From Acidobacteriaceae bacterium (GTDB lineage: Bacteria; Acidobacteriota; Terriglobia; Terriglobales; Acidobacteriaceae): DNA of 64,000 nucleotides. Under the pieces are notes generated by a model, which made no database searches, was not told the DNA's origin, and saw only the letters and a list, made by a program, of their open reading frames with translations. Both the position numbers and the translations under genes were made by a program. The stretch lies in assembly GCA_003139095.1 (NCBI GenBank), contig PLHW01000064.1, forward strand, positions 62,001-126,000. The letters are read 5' to 3'. Numbering within the stretch: the stretch's first letter is position 1; every line of letters begins with the position of its first letter. Shown in pieces: positions 44,111 through 51,827 of the stretch.

Positions 44111-44234
44111 TGTGCTATGTTCCGCCATGCGGAAAAGCCTAATGGGTCGCGGCGGGTTCCCACCGTCTGAGACGGGTTCATTCTCGGCCCACCACACGGC
44201 GGCGCGGGTCGGTTTTTTTAGTTCTCGGTTTACG

Positions 44235-44759
44235 ATGATCGTCTCCGTTTTTGTCGGCACCAGCGTGGACGGCTTCATTGCGCGCCTCGACGGCCGCCTC
44301 GATTTTCTCCCTCCCGATGGTGGAGAGCCGCATGGGTATGACGAGTTCATCGCCAGCGTCGATACGATTGTGATCGGGCGCATGACCTTCGAGACTGTTC
44401 TGACATTTCCCGCTTGGCCCTATGGCAAAAAGCGCGTGGTGGTTCTAAGCAGCAGGCCGCTCGATCTCACCGCGGTGCGCGGAGGCGTGGTGGAACAGCT
44501 GGCGGGCGCGCCGGCCAAGATCGTTGCGGATCTCGCAGCCAGCGGCGTCGGCCACGTTTACGTTGACGGCGGAATCACGATTCAGCGGTTCCTTCGCGCG
44601 GGACTGGTTCACCGTCTGGTGATCACCCGCGTGCCTGTACTCATTGGAGAGGGTATTCCGCTTTTTGGCACCTTGCCGCGCGATCTGCAGCTCCTGCATG
44701 TCGCGACTCAAAGTTATGCCAGCGGGCTGGTTAAGAGCGAATACAAGGTTGTCACCTGA
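44235..44759 (+). CDS. Dihydrofolate-reductase-like (RibD C-terminal) protein
   Basis: A 174-residue DHFR/RibD_C fold reductase: M-I-V-S-V-F-V-G-T-S-V-D-G-F-I-A-R, V-I-G-R-M-T-F-E-T-V, Y-V-D-G-G-I-T-I-Q-R-F-L and L-I-G-E-G-I-P-L-F-G. It probably reduces a small pteridine or similar substrate with NADPH; true folate reduction is not assured. ATG 44235 was chosen because the strand opens there; the upstream extension covers the spacer. Confidence 0.85.
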   Translation: MIVSVFVGTSVDGFIARLDGRLDFLPPDGGEPHGYDEFIASVDTIVIGRMTFETVLTFPAWPYGKKRVVVLSSRPLDLTAVRGGVVEQLAGAPAKIVADLAASGVGHVYVDGGITIQRFLRAGLVHRLVITRVPVLIGEGIPLFGTLPRDLQLLHVATQSYASGLVKSEYKVVT

Positions 44760-44788
44760 AAACCGGCGTTCATCGCAAGACCGGTTTT
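44759..44788 (+). terminator. Weak hairpin terminator
   Basis: AAAACCGG (44759-44766) pairs with CCGGTTTT (44781-44788), beginning at the stop codon of the reductase gene. The T run is short and part of the stem. Confidence 0.45.
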
Positions 44789-44898
44789 GCGCTTCGCCTT
44801 ATTACTGAAAGCTGATGACTGAGACGCGACGGCTGACTGCCCGGAACTGCTACACTCTTCCTTGCACTTTAGCCTGTTGCGAAAGCATCTAATTAAAC

Positions 44899-45717
44899 GT
44901 GCTTCCCCGACTCTTTCAGATTGGCAACTTCTATCTGCCGACGTACGGTGTGCTGGTCGCAACCGGCGTCCTGCTCGGCCTTTGGATCAGCGTTCGCAAC
45001 TGCGAAAAGCAAGGCATCAACGGCGACGATGCATGGAATCTTGGCATCTTCATGGTCCTCGCCGGCATCATTGGCGCAAAAATCCTCTACGTCATCAATG
45101 ACTGGAGCAGCTACGCCGCCAACTGGCGCGAGATTTTCAGCCTCAACACGCTACAGGCGGGAGGAGTTTTCTCCGGCGGCCTGATTGGCGCGCTCGCCGT
45201 CGGCGCCTGGTACATGCGGCGCCACCACATGCCGCCGCTGCGCACCATGGACGGCTTCGCGCCAGGCTTGGCTTTTGGCCATGTGCTCGGACGCTTTGGC
45301 TGCTTTTCGGCGGGCTGCTGTTACGGCAAACCCACCAGTCATTTCTGGGGAGTCACATTCACCAATCCGATCGCGAATCTGGTGAGCCAGACGCCGCTCA
45401 ACATCCGGCTTGAGCCGACGCAACTGATCGAGGCCGCCGCTGAGTTCTTCAATTTTCTCGTGTTGATGTGGCTCCTCAAGCGCAAAAAATTCGACGGGCA
45501 GGTCTTCGCGCTGTTCATCATGCTCTACGGCGTCGAGCGCTTTTTCATTGAGTTCCTGCGCGGCGATGAAGGGCGCGGTGTGGTTTTCGGCGGGTTGATG
45601 TCGGGCACGCAACTGATTGCCATTTGCCTCGTGATTGGCGGCGGACTGATCTGGTGGCTACGGAGCAGCACACCGCTGCTTCGACCAACGCTCACCGAGC
45701 AAAAATCGCGCCCGTAG
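44899..45717 (+). CDS. lgt: Prolipoprotein diacylglyceryl transferase
   Basis: A 272-residue inner-membrane enzyme transferring diacylglycerol to the lipobox Cys of prolipoproteins. Seven membrane helices and the Lgt signature G-R-F-G-C-F-S-A-G-C-C-Y-G-K-P-T are visible; S-G-G-L-I-G-A and R-F-F-I-E-F-L-R-G-D complete the family pattern. GTG 44899 is the start, though no strong ribosome site is seen. Confidence 0.95.
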   Translation: MLPRLFQIGNFYLPTYGVLVATGVLLGLWISVRNCEKQGINGDDAWNLGIFMVLAGIIGAKILYVINDWSSYAANWREIFSLNTLQAGGVFSGGLIGALAVGAWYMRRHHMPPLRTMDGFAPGLAFGHVLGRFGCFSAGCCYGKPTSHFWGVTFTNPIANLVSQTPLNIRLEPTQLIEAAAEFFNFLVLMWLLKRKKFDGQVFALFIMLYGVERFFIEFLRGDEGRGVVFGGLMSGTQLIAICLVIGGGLIWWLRSSTPLLRPTLTEQKSRP

Positions 45718-45856
45718 TCTGCGCTCGGATGTTCGGATTTCGCGGCGCGAATCATGACCGCGTGTACCTCGGCGTGCCCTCTGGTTTATGCTTCTTTATT
45801 CTTGCCGACACGAGCCGCACCGCAGACTATAAATAAAAATTTGCTACTACCATCGA

Positions 45857-46885
45857 ATGCCGACGTTTCCTCTCAACCTGACCGTCTCCGCCGACGATGC
45901 CTCGCAGCGTCTCGACCAATACCTGGCCGCGCAAATCTCCGAGGTCAGCCGCGCCCGCATTCAGCAACTCATCGAAGCCGGCGAAGTCCTCGTCAACAAC
46001 GCTCGCGCCAAAGCCTCGCTGCGCCTCAAGGGCGATGAGCGGATTACAATCGCGGGCCCACCGCAGCGTCCGCCGCTGCGCGCCATTGCGGAGGAAATTC
46101 CGCTCGACATCGTCTATGAGGACGACGACCTCGCCATTGTCAACAAGCCCGCCGGCATGATGGTACACGCGGGCGCGGGCGCAACCGACGACGCGCGCAA
46201 CAAGGCAACGCTGGTCAATGCCCTGCTGCACCACTTCCAGAAGCTTTCCCAAGTTGGCGGCGAACTGCGCCCCGGAATTGTGCATCGCCTCGATCGCGCC
46301 ACCAGCGGATTGATGGTCGTTGCCAAGAACGATGAGACGCACCGGCAACTGGCCAAACAATTCAGCGGGCGCGAGGTGCACAAGACTTATATCGCGCTCG
46401 TTCATGGCTGGCCCAAACGTGAGGGCGGCACCGTTCAGGACGCCATCAGCCGCCACGCGCAAAAGCGCACTCGTATGACGACGCGCGGCTTCGGCGGCCG
46501 CGACGCCATTACGCACTATGCGGTCACGCGAAAAATCGATTCGCCCTACGGCAAGTTCGCCCTGCTCGAAGTGAAGATAGAAACCGGGCGCACTCACCAG
46601 ATTCGCGTGCACATGTCGTCGCTTGGCCATCCGGTCGTCGGCGACGCGCTCTATGGCGCGCCGGCTGAGTTGCGCACGGAATCCAACAAACGCCGACCCG
46701 CCGGCATGCCCGCCACGCTGAGCCTGGACCGGAACTTTCTGCACTCGGCCGCATTGGAATTGACCCATCCGCGCACAAAGGCTTTGCTCAAGTTCGGGCG
46801 CCCGCTGCCGCCAGAATTGGCGGGCTTGCTCGCGAGCCTCGAAGGCGGCGAGCAGCCGCCTCTTCCGCAGAAGTCCAGTCATTGA
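45857..46885 (+). CDS. RluA/RluD-family pseudouridine synthase
   Basis: A 342-residue enzyme with an N-terminal S4 RNA-binding domain (Q-R-L-D-Q-Y-L-A-A-Q) and the catalytic H-R-L-D-R-A-T-S-G-L motif (Asp nucleophile), then G-R-T-H-Q-I-R-V-H. It modifies uridines in 23S rRNA; similarity to RluD is closest by eye, but the exact target is not determined by sequence. It lies after lgt, 139 bases downstream. Confidence 0.93.
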   Translation: MPTFPLNLTVSADDASQRLDQYLAAQISEVSRARIQQLIEAGEVLVNNARAKASLRLKGDERITIAGPPQRPPLRAIAEEIPLDIVYEDDDLAIVNKPAGMMVHAGAGATDDARNKATLVNALLHHFQKLSQVGGELRPGIVHRLDRATSGLMVVAKNDETHRQLAKQFSGREVHKTYIALVHGWPKREGGTVQDAISRHAQKRTRMTTRGFGGRDAITHYAVTRKIDSPYGKFALLEVKIETGRTHQIRVHMSSLGHPVVGDALYGAPAELRTESNKRRPAGMPATLSLDRNFLHSAALELTHPRTKALLKFGRPLPPELAGLLASLEGGEQPPLPQKSSH

Positions 46886-46955
46886 GAGCATGAAGAGCGC
46901 GCATGGCAGAGGACTCCGTCGTGCGAGCCATTGCGGCTATAATGAATTAATTCTG

Positions 46956-48068
46956 ATGAGATCCCGTCTTTTTCTGTTCTTGTCCGCATTGGTCATCGCG
47001 TGGGCCGCGTTCGCCGCCTCGGCGAATCCGGCTGCGCTCGCGCAAACGCCGCCCAAGGGCGACTCGCAGCCTCCGGCGCCGCAGTCGCCGACTGCGCAAG
47101 TTCCGGCGTCGGCAGCTTCTGCGGCAACTTCTTCGACGGCCTCATCGCCTTCAGCGCCAGCAAATTCGTCTGCTGCTGGGCAGGCGCCAGCGCCCGCCGA
47201 AAATCCTAGGGCGGACTCGGAAACTGACGAGTCAGTTACGACCCTTAAGAAAACCGTCAATGAGGTTCGCGTCGTCTTCACCGTCACTGACAAGCACGGC
47301 CATTACATCAAGGACCTCACGCGCGACGATTTCCGCGTGATCGACGATAAGAAACCGGCCGAAGTGCGCAGCTTCCGCAGTGAAACGGACTTGCCTCTCC
47401 AAGTCGGACTGCTCATCGACGCCAGCAACTCGGTGCGCGACCGCTTCAAGTTCGAGCAGGAAGCGGCCATCGAATTCCTCAATGCCACCATTCGCCTGCA
47501 CTATGACGAGGCATTCGTCATCGGCTTTGACGTAACTCCCGAGGTCGTGCAGGATTTCACCGACAACACGGAGAAGCTCTCCATTGGCATTCGCAGCCTA
47601 CGCGCGGGCGGTGGAACTGCGATGTTCGACGCGCTTTACTATGCGTGCCGCGACAAACTGCTCAAGCATGAGCAGACTGGACCCGTTCGCCGCGCGATCG
47701 TCCTGCTGAGCGATGGCGAAGACAACAACAGTCACGTGACGCGCGAGGAATCCATCGAAATGGCACAGCGCGCCGAGGTCATCGTCTACACGATCAGCAC
47801 CAACATCAGTGGCATGAAGGGCCAGGGCGACAAAACGCTCGAGCGCATTGCCGATGCAACCGGCGGACGCGCATTCTTCCCGTTCCAGATGCGCGAGGTC
47901 TCCGATGCTTTCGCCTCCATTCAAGAGGAGTTGCGCAGCCAATATGCGGTCGCCTATAAGCCGGAGAACTTCCTCGCCGATGGCCGCTATCGCACGATTG
48001 AAATCGTCGGTCCGGGCAAAGGCATGAAAGTCCGCACCCGCAAAGGCTATTACGCACCGAAGCAGTGA
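46956..48068 (+). CDS. Exported VWA protein (VWFA-related acidobacterial domain)
   Basis: A 370-residue exported protein from ATG 46956: signal peptide (to about residue 30), Pro/Ala/Ser linker (30-90), a Bacteroidetes/acidobacteria-type N-terminal beta segment (F-T-V-T-D-K-H-G-H-Y-I-K-D-L), then a von Willebrand A domain with MIDAS motif D-A-S-N-S and a late L-L-S-D-G-E-D-N-N-S-H. The final R-T-R-K-G-Y-Y-A-P is characteristic of the acidobacterial family. It would bind a protein ligand through a metal ion outside the membrane. Confidence 0.88.
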   Translation: MRSRLFLFLSALVIAWAAFAASANPAALAQTPPKGDSQPPAPQSPTAQVPASAASAATSSTASSPSAPANSSAAGQAPAPAENPRADSETDESVTTLKKTVNEVRVVFTVTDKHGHYIKDLTRDDFRVIDDKKPAEVRSFRSETDLPLQVGLLIDASNSVRDRFKFEQEAAIEFLNATIRLHYDEAFVIGFDVTPEVVQDFTDNTEKLSIGIRSLRAGGGTAMFDALYYACRDKLLKHEQTGPVRRAIVLLSDGEDNNSHVTREESIEMAQRAEVIVYTISTNISGMKGQGDKTLERIADATGGRAFFPFQMREVSDAFASIQEELRSQYAVAYKPENFLADGRYRTIEIVGPGKGMKVRTRKGYYAPKQ

Positions 48069-48071
48069 GAT

Positions 48072-48204
48072 GAGCCGCGAGTTTCGAGCCATGCGCTAAA
48101 GGCTCAGACTCAAAAGCCATCGAATGTGGTAGCCTTCCTGATTCGTCTCGAGCTAGCGCTGCCTTTGTTTGTTCGTGGCTCGTGACTCGCGACTCATCGC
48201 TCAA
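48072..48204. repeat. Intergenic word-repeat inverted sequence (GAGCCGCGAG family, copy 3)
   Basis: GATGAGCCGCGAGTTTCGAGCC on the left is matched, as reverse complement, by GGCTCGTGACTCGCGACTCATC on the right. The right arm runs up to the start of the next gene. Confidence 0.8.
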
Positions 48205-48621
48205 ATGCCCGGATATTCCGGAACACCGCTTGCCAAGAAACTCGGGATCAAGGACGACTTTCGCGTCGCGCTCCTGCATGTGCCCGCGGCTGTGATGGCT
48301 GAGCTTCGCGATGCCTTCGTCAAATGCCGGATCGTGAAACCCGCTCCGGGCGCGCTCGACTTCGCATTCCTCTTCGCCAAATCGCGGGCTGGGCTGGCAC
48401 TTGAACTTCCGCTCGCAGCCGAGGCGCTCGCGCCCGCGGGCATGCTGTGGGTCTCGTGGCCGAAGAAGAGTTCCGGCGTTTCGTCCGATCTCGATGAGAA
48501 CCTGGTGCGGAAGATCGGCCTTGCCGCGGGACTGGTGGACATTAAAGTGTGCGCTGTCACCGACATTTGGTCGGGATTGAAGTTCGTAATTCCAGTCAAG
48601 AATCGCCCGAAACCCAGGTAA
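48205..48621 (+). CDS. DUF3052-like protein
   Basis: A 138-residue protein, M-P-G-Y-S-G-T-P-L-A-K-K-L-G-I-K, with L-W-V-S-W-P-K-K and I-G-L-A-A-G-L-V-D-I-K-V, the pattern of the DUF3052 family. ATG 48205 was chosen because the family begins there; the upstream frame covers a repeat. The family has no assigned function. Confidence 0.82.
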   Translation: MPGYSGTPLAKKLGIKDDFRVALLHVPAAVMAELRDAFVKCRIVKPAPGALDFAFLFAKSRAGLALELPLAAEALAPAGMLWVSWPKKSSGVSSDLDENLVRKIGLAAGLVDIKVCAVTDIWSGLKFVIPVKNRPKPR

Positions 48622-48731
48622 CAGAAATCTGCCCTCTGGGAACTGACGCCAAAGAAGCGGCAACCGAAAACCGCTTCTGGAACATTCCGCGCAAAGAGGC
48701 GACAATAGTTTCCGGCCACGAAGGAGTGCTG

Positions 48732-50297
48732 TTGGGAGCAAGTCCAAATCCGAAGCTGAACTCGAAGCTGAGTCTGATCGTAGGATCGAAGCCTCGTCCA
48801 AAGGCTGGTCCGAGGGCCGATGCGAAGACTGCTCCGCAAGCCAATGCGAAGACTGCGCGCACGAAGCCGAAGCTTGGCCTGCGGGCGTGGATGGAGCGCA
48901 CGCTCGAAGAGTGCGACCGTGCTGCGGCTGGCTTTGAGGCCGATCCTGTGCACGATTTGCGGGTCGCGCTGCGGCGCTGCCGCTCGCTCGCCGATGGATT
49001 GATGGTGCTCGATCCGAATTCTTCGTGGAAGGAGATGAAGAAGTCCGGCCGAAAGCTCTTTCGCGGGCTCGGCGAACTGCGCGACATGCAGGTGATGCAG
49101 GAGTGGATCAAGAAACTCGGTGCGGCCGACGATCCGGTTGTCGTGAAACTCCTGAGTCATGTGCACGCGCGCGAGGCGGAATGCAAGCAGCTTGCTTGGA
49201 GAGACCTCAACCAGTTCGATCGCAAGCGCTGGGCGCATTGGAGCCGGACTTTGCCGCAACGCGCGGCACGCGTGCGTCCCGGAAGCGTCGTTTATCTTCA
49301 TCTGGCGGTGGAGAAATGGAAGGCTGCGTACGAACTGCACAAGCGCGCCATGCGCACGCGTTCGCAGGTTGCGCTGCACGAACTTCGGATCGGCATTAAG
49401 CGTTTCCGCTATACGGTGGAGAATTTTTTGCCGCAGCAGCATGAGCAGTGGGGACGCGACCTGAAAGAACTGCAAGACGTGCTCGGCGAAGTCCACGATC
49501 TCGACGTGCTGTGGGCGACTGCGCTTTCCATAGGCGCGTTTCCGGATCTTGAAAGCCGGAAGCGATGGCGCGAGAAACTCAACCTCGAGCGCAACCGGCG
49601 CGTGCAGCGCTATCGCGAAATGATGATCGGGAAAAAATCGCTGTGGCGCGTGTGGCGCGCGGAACTGCCCGCGGGGCCGCAACTGCGGGCGGCGGCGATG
49701 AGCCGGTTGCGAGTGTGGGCGAGCTATCTGGATCCCGATTTTTCGCATACACAACGCGTGGTAAAACTTTCGACGCAGCTTTATGACGGGCTGAACGCCT
49801 GCAGCGTTTGGGGCGAAGAGCCCGAAGATGCGCGCGAAATTTTGCAGGCGGCCAGCTTTATGCACGACGTCGGCAAAGCGGGCGGACCCGAAAAGCATGA
49901 GAAAAAATCGTTCCGCGCGATTCGAGCCCTGGTGCCGCCGATGGGCTGGAGCGCGCGCGAACTGGAACTGGCGGCGGTGGTGGCACGCTTTCATCGCGGA
50001 TCGTTGCCGCGGTCACGAGGCAAGGCGCTGCAACATCTCGCGCTGCCTGACCGGCGGGTTGCCATGCAACTGGCCGGAGTGCTGCGACTGGCGATCGCGC
50101 TCGATCCGCGCAATGGAATTGCGCCCAAGCTGAATGTTGAAATGCGCGATAACATTTGCCTGGTCGAGTCGGCGGGGTATGCGCCGCTGGACCGGTCGGC
50201 GGAAAAAATCGCGGCGGCGCGGCATCTTTTGGAGACGGTGCTGCGGAGGCCGGTGCTGGTGAAGGCGCTGCCGGTCGCCGACAGAATACGGCCGTAA
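48732..50297 (+). CDS. CHAD-HD fusion protein
   Basis: About 521 residues. After a Lys/Pro/Ala-rich N-terminal tail comes a CHAD domain (V-H-D-L-R-V-A-L-R-R-C-R-S ... L-R-I-G-I-K-R-F-R-Y-T-V-E-N-F), rich in conserved His/Arg and known to bind polyphosphate granules. The C-terminal 180 residues form an HD-type domain (A-A-S-F-M-H-D-V-G-K-A ... R-F-H-R-G) like the C-terminus of Ppx/GppA. TTG 48732, five bases after GGAG, is the best start; GTG 48726 is an alternative, and upstream frame overlaps the DUF3052 gene. A role in polyphosphate turnover is inferred. Confidence 0.85.
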   Translation: MGASPNPKLNSKLSLIVGSKPRPKAGPRADAKTAPQANAKTARTKPKLGLRAWMERTLEECDRAAAGFEADPVHDLRVALRRCRSLADGLMVLDPNSSWKEMKKSGRKLFRGLGELRDMQVMQEWIKKLGAADDPVVVKLLSHVHAREAECKQLAWRDLNQFDRKRWAHWSRTLPQRAARVRPGSVVYLHLAVEKWKAAYELHKRAMRTRSQVALHELRIGIKRFRYTVENFLPQQHEQWGRDLKELQDVLGEVHDLDVLWATALSIGAFPDLESRKRWREKLNLERNRRVQRYREMMIGKKSLWRVWRAELPAGPQLRAAAMSRLRVWASYLDPDFSHTQRVVKLSTQLYDGLNACSVWGEEPEDAREILQAASFMHDVGKAGGPEKHEKKSFRAIRALVPPMGWSARELELAAVVARFHRGSLPRSRGKALQHLALPDRRVAMQLAGVLRLAIALDPRNGIAPKLNVEMRDNICLVESAGYAPLDRSAEKIAAARHLLETVLRRPVLVKALPVADRIRP

Positions 50298-50416
50298 CCA
50301 GCGAAGCTTGAAGTGCGTCCTACCCCCCACCTACATCGCGTCCTTCAAGCATTGAGCGGTGACGAGGTGGGTACTATTCGAGGGCGGCGGGTTCGCGCAA
50401 GCTGAGGAGGTAGCGC

Positions 50417-50980
50417 GTGCAAGGAATCATGACACACGAAAAATTGGTGGCGATGGCGGTGGGGTGGCTGCGGCGGTATCGGTGCGGCGTGGTGCTGTCG
50501 GAGCAGGCTTGCGTCAGCGGAGAGATGCCGGATGCGATTGGATGGAAAAAGGCGTGCCACTCCGTGCTGGTGGAATGCAAAGTAACGCGCGGGGATTTTC
50601 TGGCGGATCGAGCAAAGCCGTGGCGGCAGCGACCGGAGAACGGGGTGGGAGCGGAGCGCTACTATCTTGCGACGGGAGGATTGATTGAGGTTGAAGAGTT
50701 GCCGAGCGGGTGGGGATTGCTGGAGGTTTGCGGGCGCGGGATCGAGGTGAGGAAAAAGTCGGCGAAAAATTTGCGCTCGGCGACGGGCTTTGAATATGAG
50801 ATGAATCTGCTGCTGGCGAGTTTGCGGCGAGTGGAGGTGCGGATCGAACCGCAGAGCATTACGGACTTTTTGAAGTGGAAGAACCGGATGGCGGAATACA
50901 ATCGCGGGGCGCTGCCGGAAGGACTGACGGCGGCGGAGGCGGAGGCGAATGTGTTTCTGGAGGAGGTGAGCGGGGATTAG
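50417..50980 (+). CDS. MmcB-like PD-(D/E)xK-fold protein
   Basis: A 187-residue protein with the nuclease-fold pattern E-M-P-D-A-I-G-W ... V-L-V-E-C-K-V-T-R-G-D-F-L-A-D, as in the MmcB DNA-repair family. D, E and K of the metal site are in place. GTG 50417 has GGAGG six bases upstream; ATG 50429 with AAGGA is also plausible. The function is probably DNA-related; no repair partner is adjacent. Confidence 0.72.
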   Translation: MQGIMTHEKLVAMAVGWLRRYRCGVVLSEQACVSGEMPDAIGWKKACHSVLVECKVTRGDFLADRAKPWRQRPENGVGAERYYLATGGLIEVEELPSGWGLLEVCGRGIEVRKKSAKNLRSATGFEYEMNLLLASLRRVEVRIEPQSITDFLKWKNRMAEYNRGALPEGLTAAEAEANVFLEEVSGD

Positions 50981-51478
50981 TGGGCGTATTTCAGCTTATG
51001 GAAAAAAGAAACCGGGCTGTTTGGCCCGGTCTCGTCAGCGTCGGTTGAGATGCGGTTACATCGCAGCACGGCGCGGCTGGCGGGAGATCGCTCCGGTCGT
51101 AGTTGACGTCCGTTTATCTCGGCGCCGGCCAAAAACCTTGGACAGCGAGGAAAACGCGCGACTGGAATAGTGCAAGTGGAGGGCCAATTTGGTTTGAATG
51201 GGGAGGTGAAAGCTACTTGCGTAATTGGCTGAAAGGACGCTGGTTGAGTTGGGCGCGGCTTTAGGGTGCGCGCGGTTGAATGCGGTTTTGTGCGGGGAAA
51301 TTCAAAATGTTGCAGCATGACTGCGTGAGATTGCGCGGGAGGGGCGGGAACAGCGACAGGCTGCAACTTGTAGTCACTGCTTGGTAAACAGCATTTTGAC
51401 GGGGAAGAAGATGGAAGAAAACTTATAATCGCAGATGGTGTATGTGCGTAGAGTTGCGTTCGGGGAGCCCAAGGCGGT
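50981..51478. other. Intergenic region upstream of the small peptide gene
   Basis: 498 bases. A hairpin ACCGGGC/GCCCGGT (51011-51030) has A-rich sequence on its left, which for minus-strand RNA would act as a terminator; no minus-strand gene needing it is visible. A perfect -10 box TATAAT at 51424-51429 lies about 50 bases before ATG 51479, though the TTGACG at 51396-51401 is spaced too far. The minus frame 50977-51528 is Pro/Ser-rich and unsupported. Confidence 0.5.
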
Positions 51479-51649
51479 ATGGAGAAAGAAAGTCCAGCGG
51501 AACGAGCGGGCCCGCAAAAGCCTGGCAAACCGAAGACTTATACGAAACCGGCATTCCGCTACGAGCGCGTGTTCGAGACGCAGGCATTGAGCTGCGGAAA
51601 GATTGTTTCCACGCAAAAACACTGTACGTTTCAGCGAAAGACTTCCTGA
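51479..51649 (+). CDS. Small peptide with Y-x-x-P leader motif (RiPP-precursor-like)
   Basis: A 56-residue peptide from ATG 51479 with AAGGCGG just upstream and a TATAAT box 50 bases before. The N-terminal 18 residues are charged, Pro/Lys-rich and disordered. Then K-T-Y-T-K-P-A-F-R-Y-E-R-V-F-E-T-Q-A-L-S-C-G-K, followed by a 15-residue tail with a second Cys. Y-T-K-P matches the Y-x-x-P element of lasso-type leaders bound by recognition domains. No modification enzyme is nearby, so it could also be a stand-alone small protein. Downstream is a secreted protein. Confidence 0.55.
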   Translation: MEKESPAERAGPQKPGKPKTYTKPAFRYERVFETQALSCGKIVSTQKHCTFQRKTS

Positions 51650-51827
51650 TGCATTGCCGGCCCGAGGCGCGAGCGCGGGTTGACGCTCCCTTTCGTTTCT
51701 ATCCAACGTTACTCAAGTCATGATTTTGGGCTGATTCCGCGGCATCGATCCGGAGGGCGGGAAATAAACTTTGGGGAGGTGGGGATTGCGGCGGAAGCAC
51801 CGGGAATTTTGCTGGAGGTGATGGGCG

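Noticed and set aside
48201-49994. 597-residue frame on the minus strand
   Set aside because: It is the shadow of the DUF3052 and CHAD-HD genes; composition is His/Arg/Pro-rich with no domain, and the plus-strand proteins are clearly recognisable.
50977-51528. 183-residue minus-strand frame
   Set aside because: Pro/Ser-rich without motifs, starts within the small peptide gene and crosses a hairpin.
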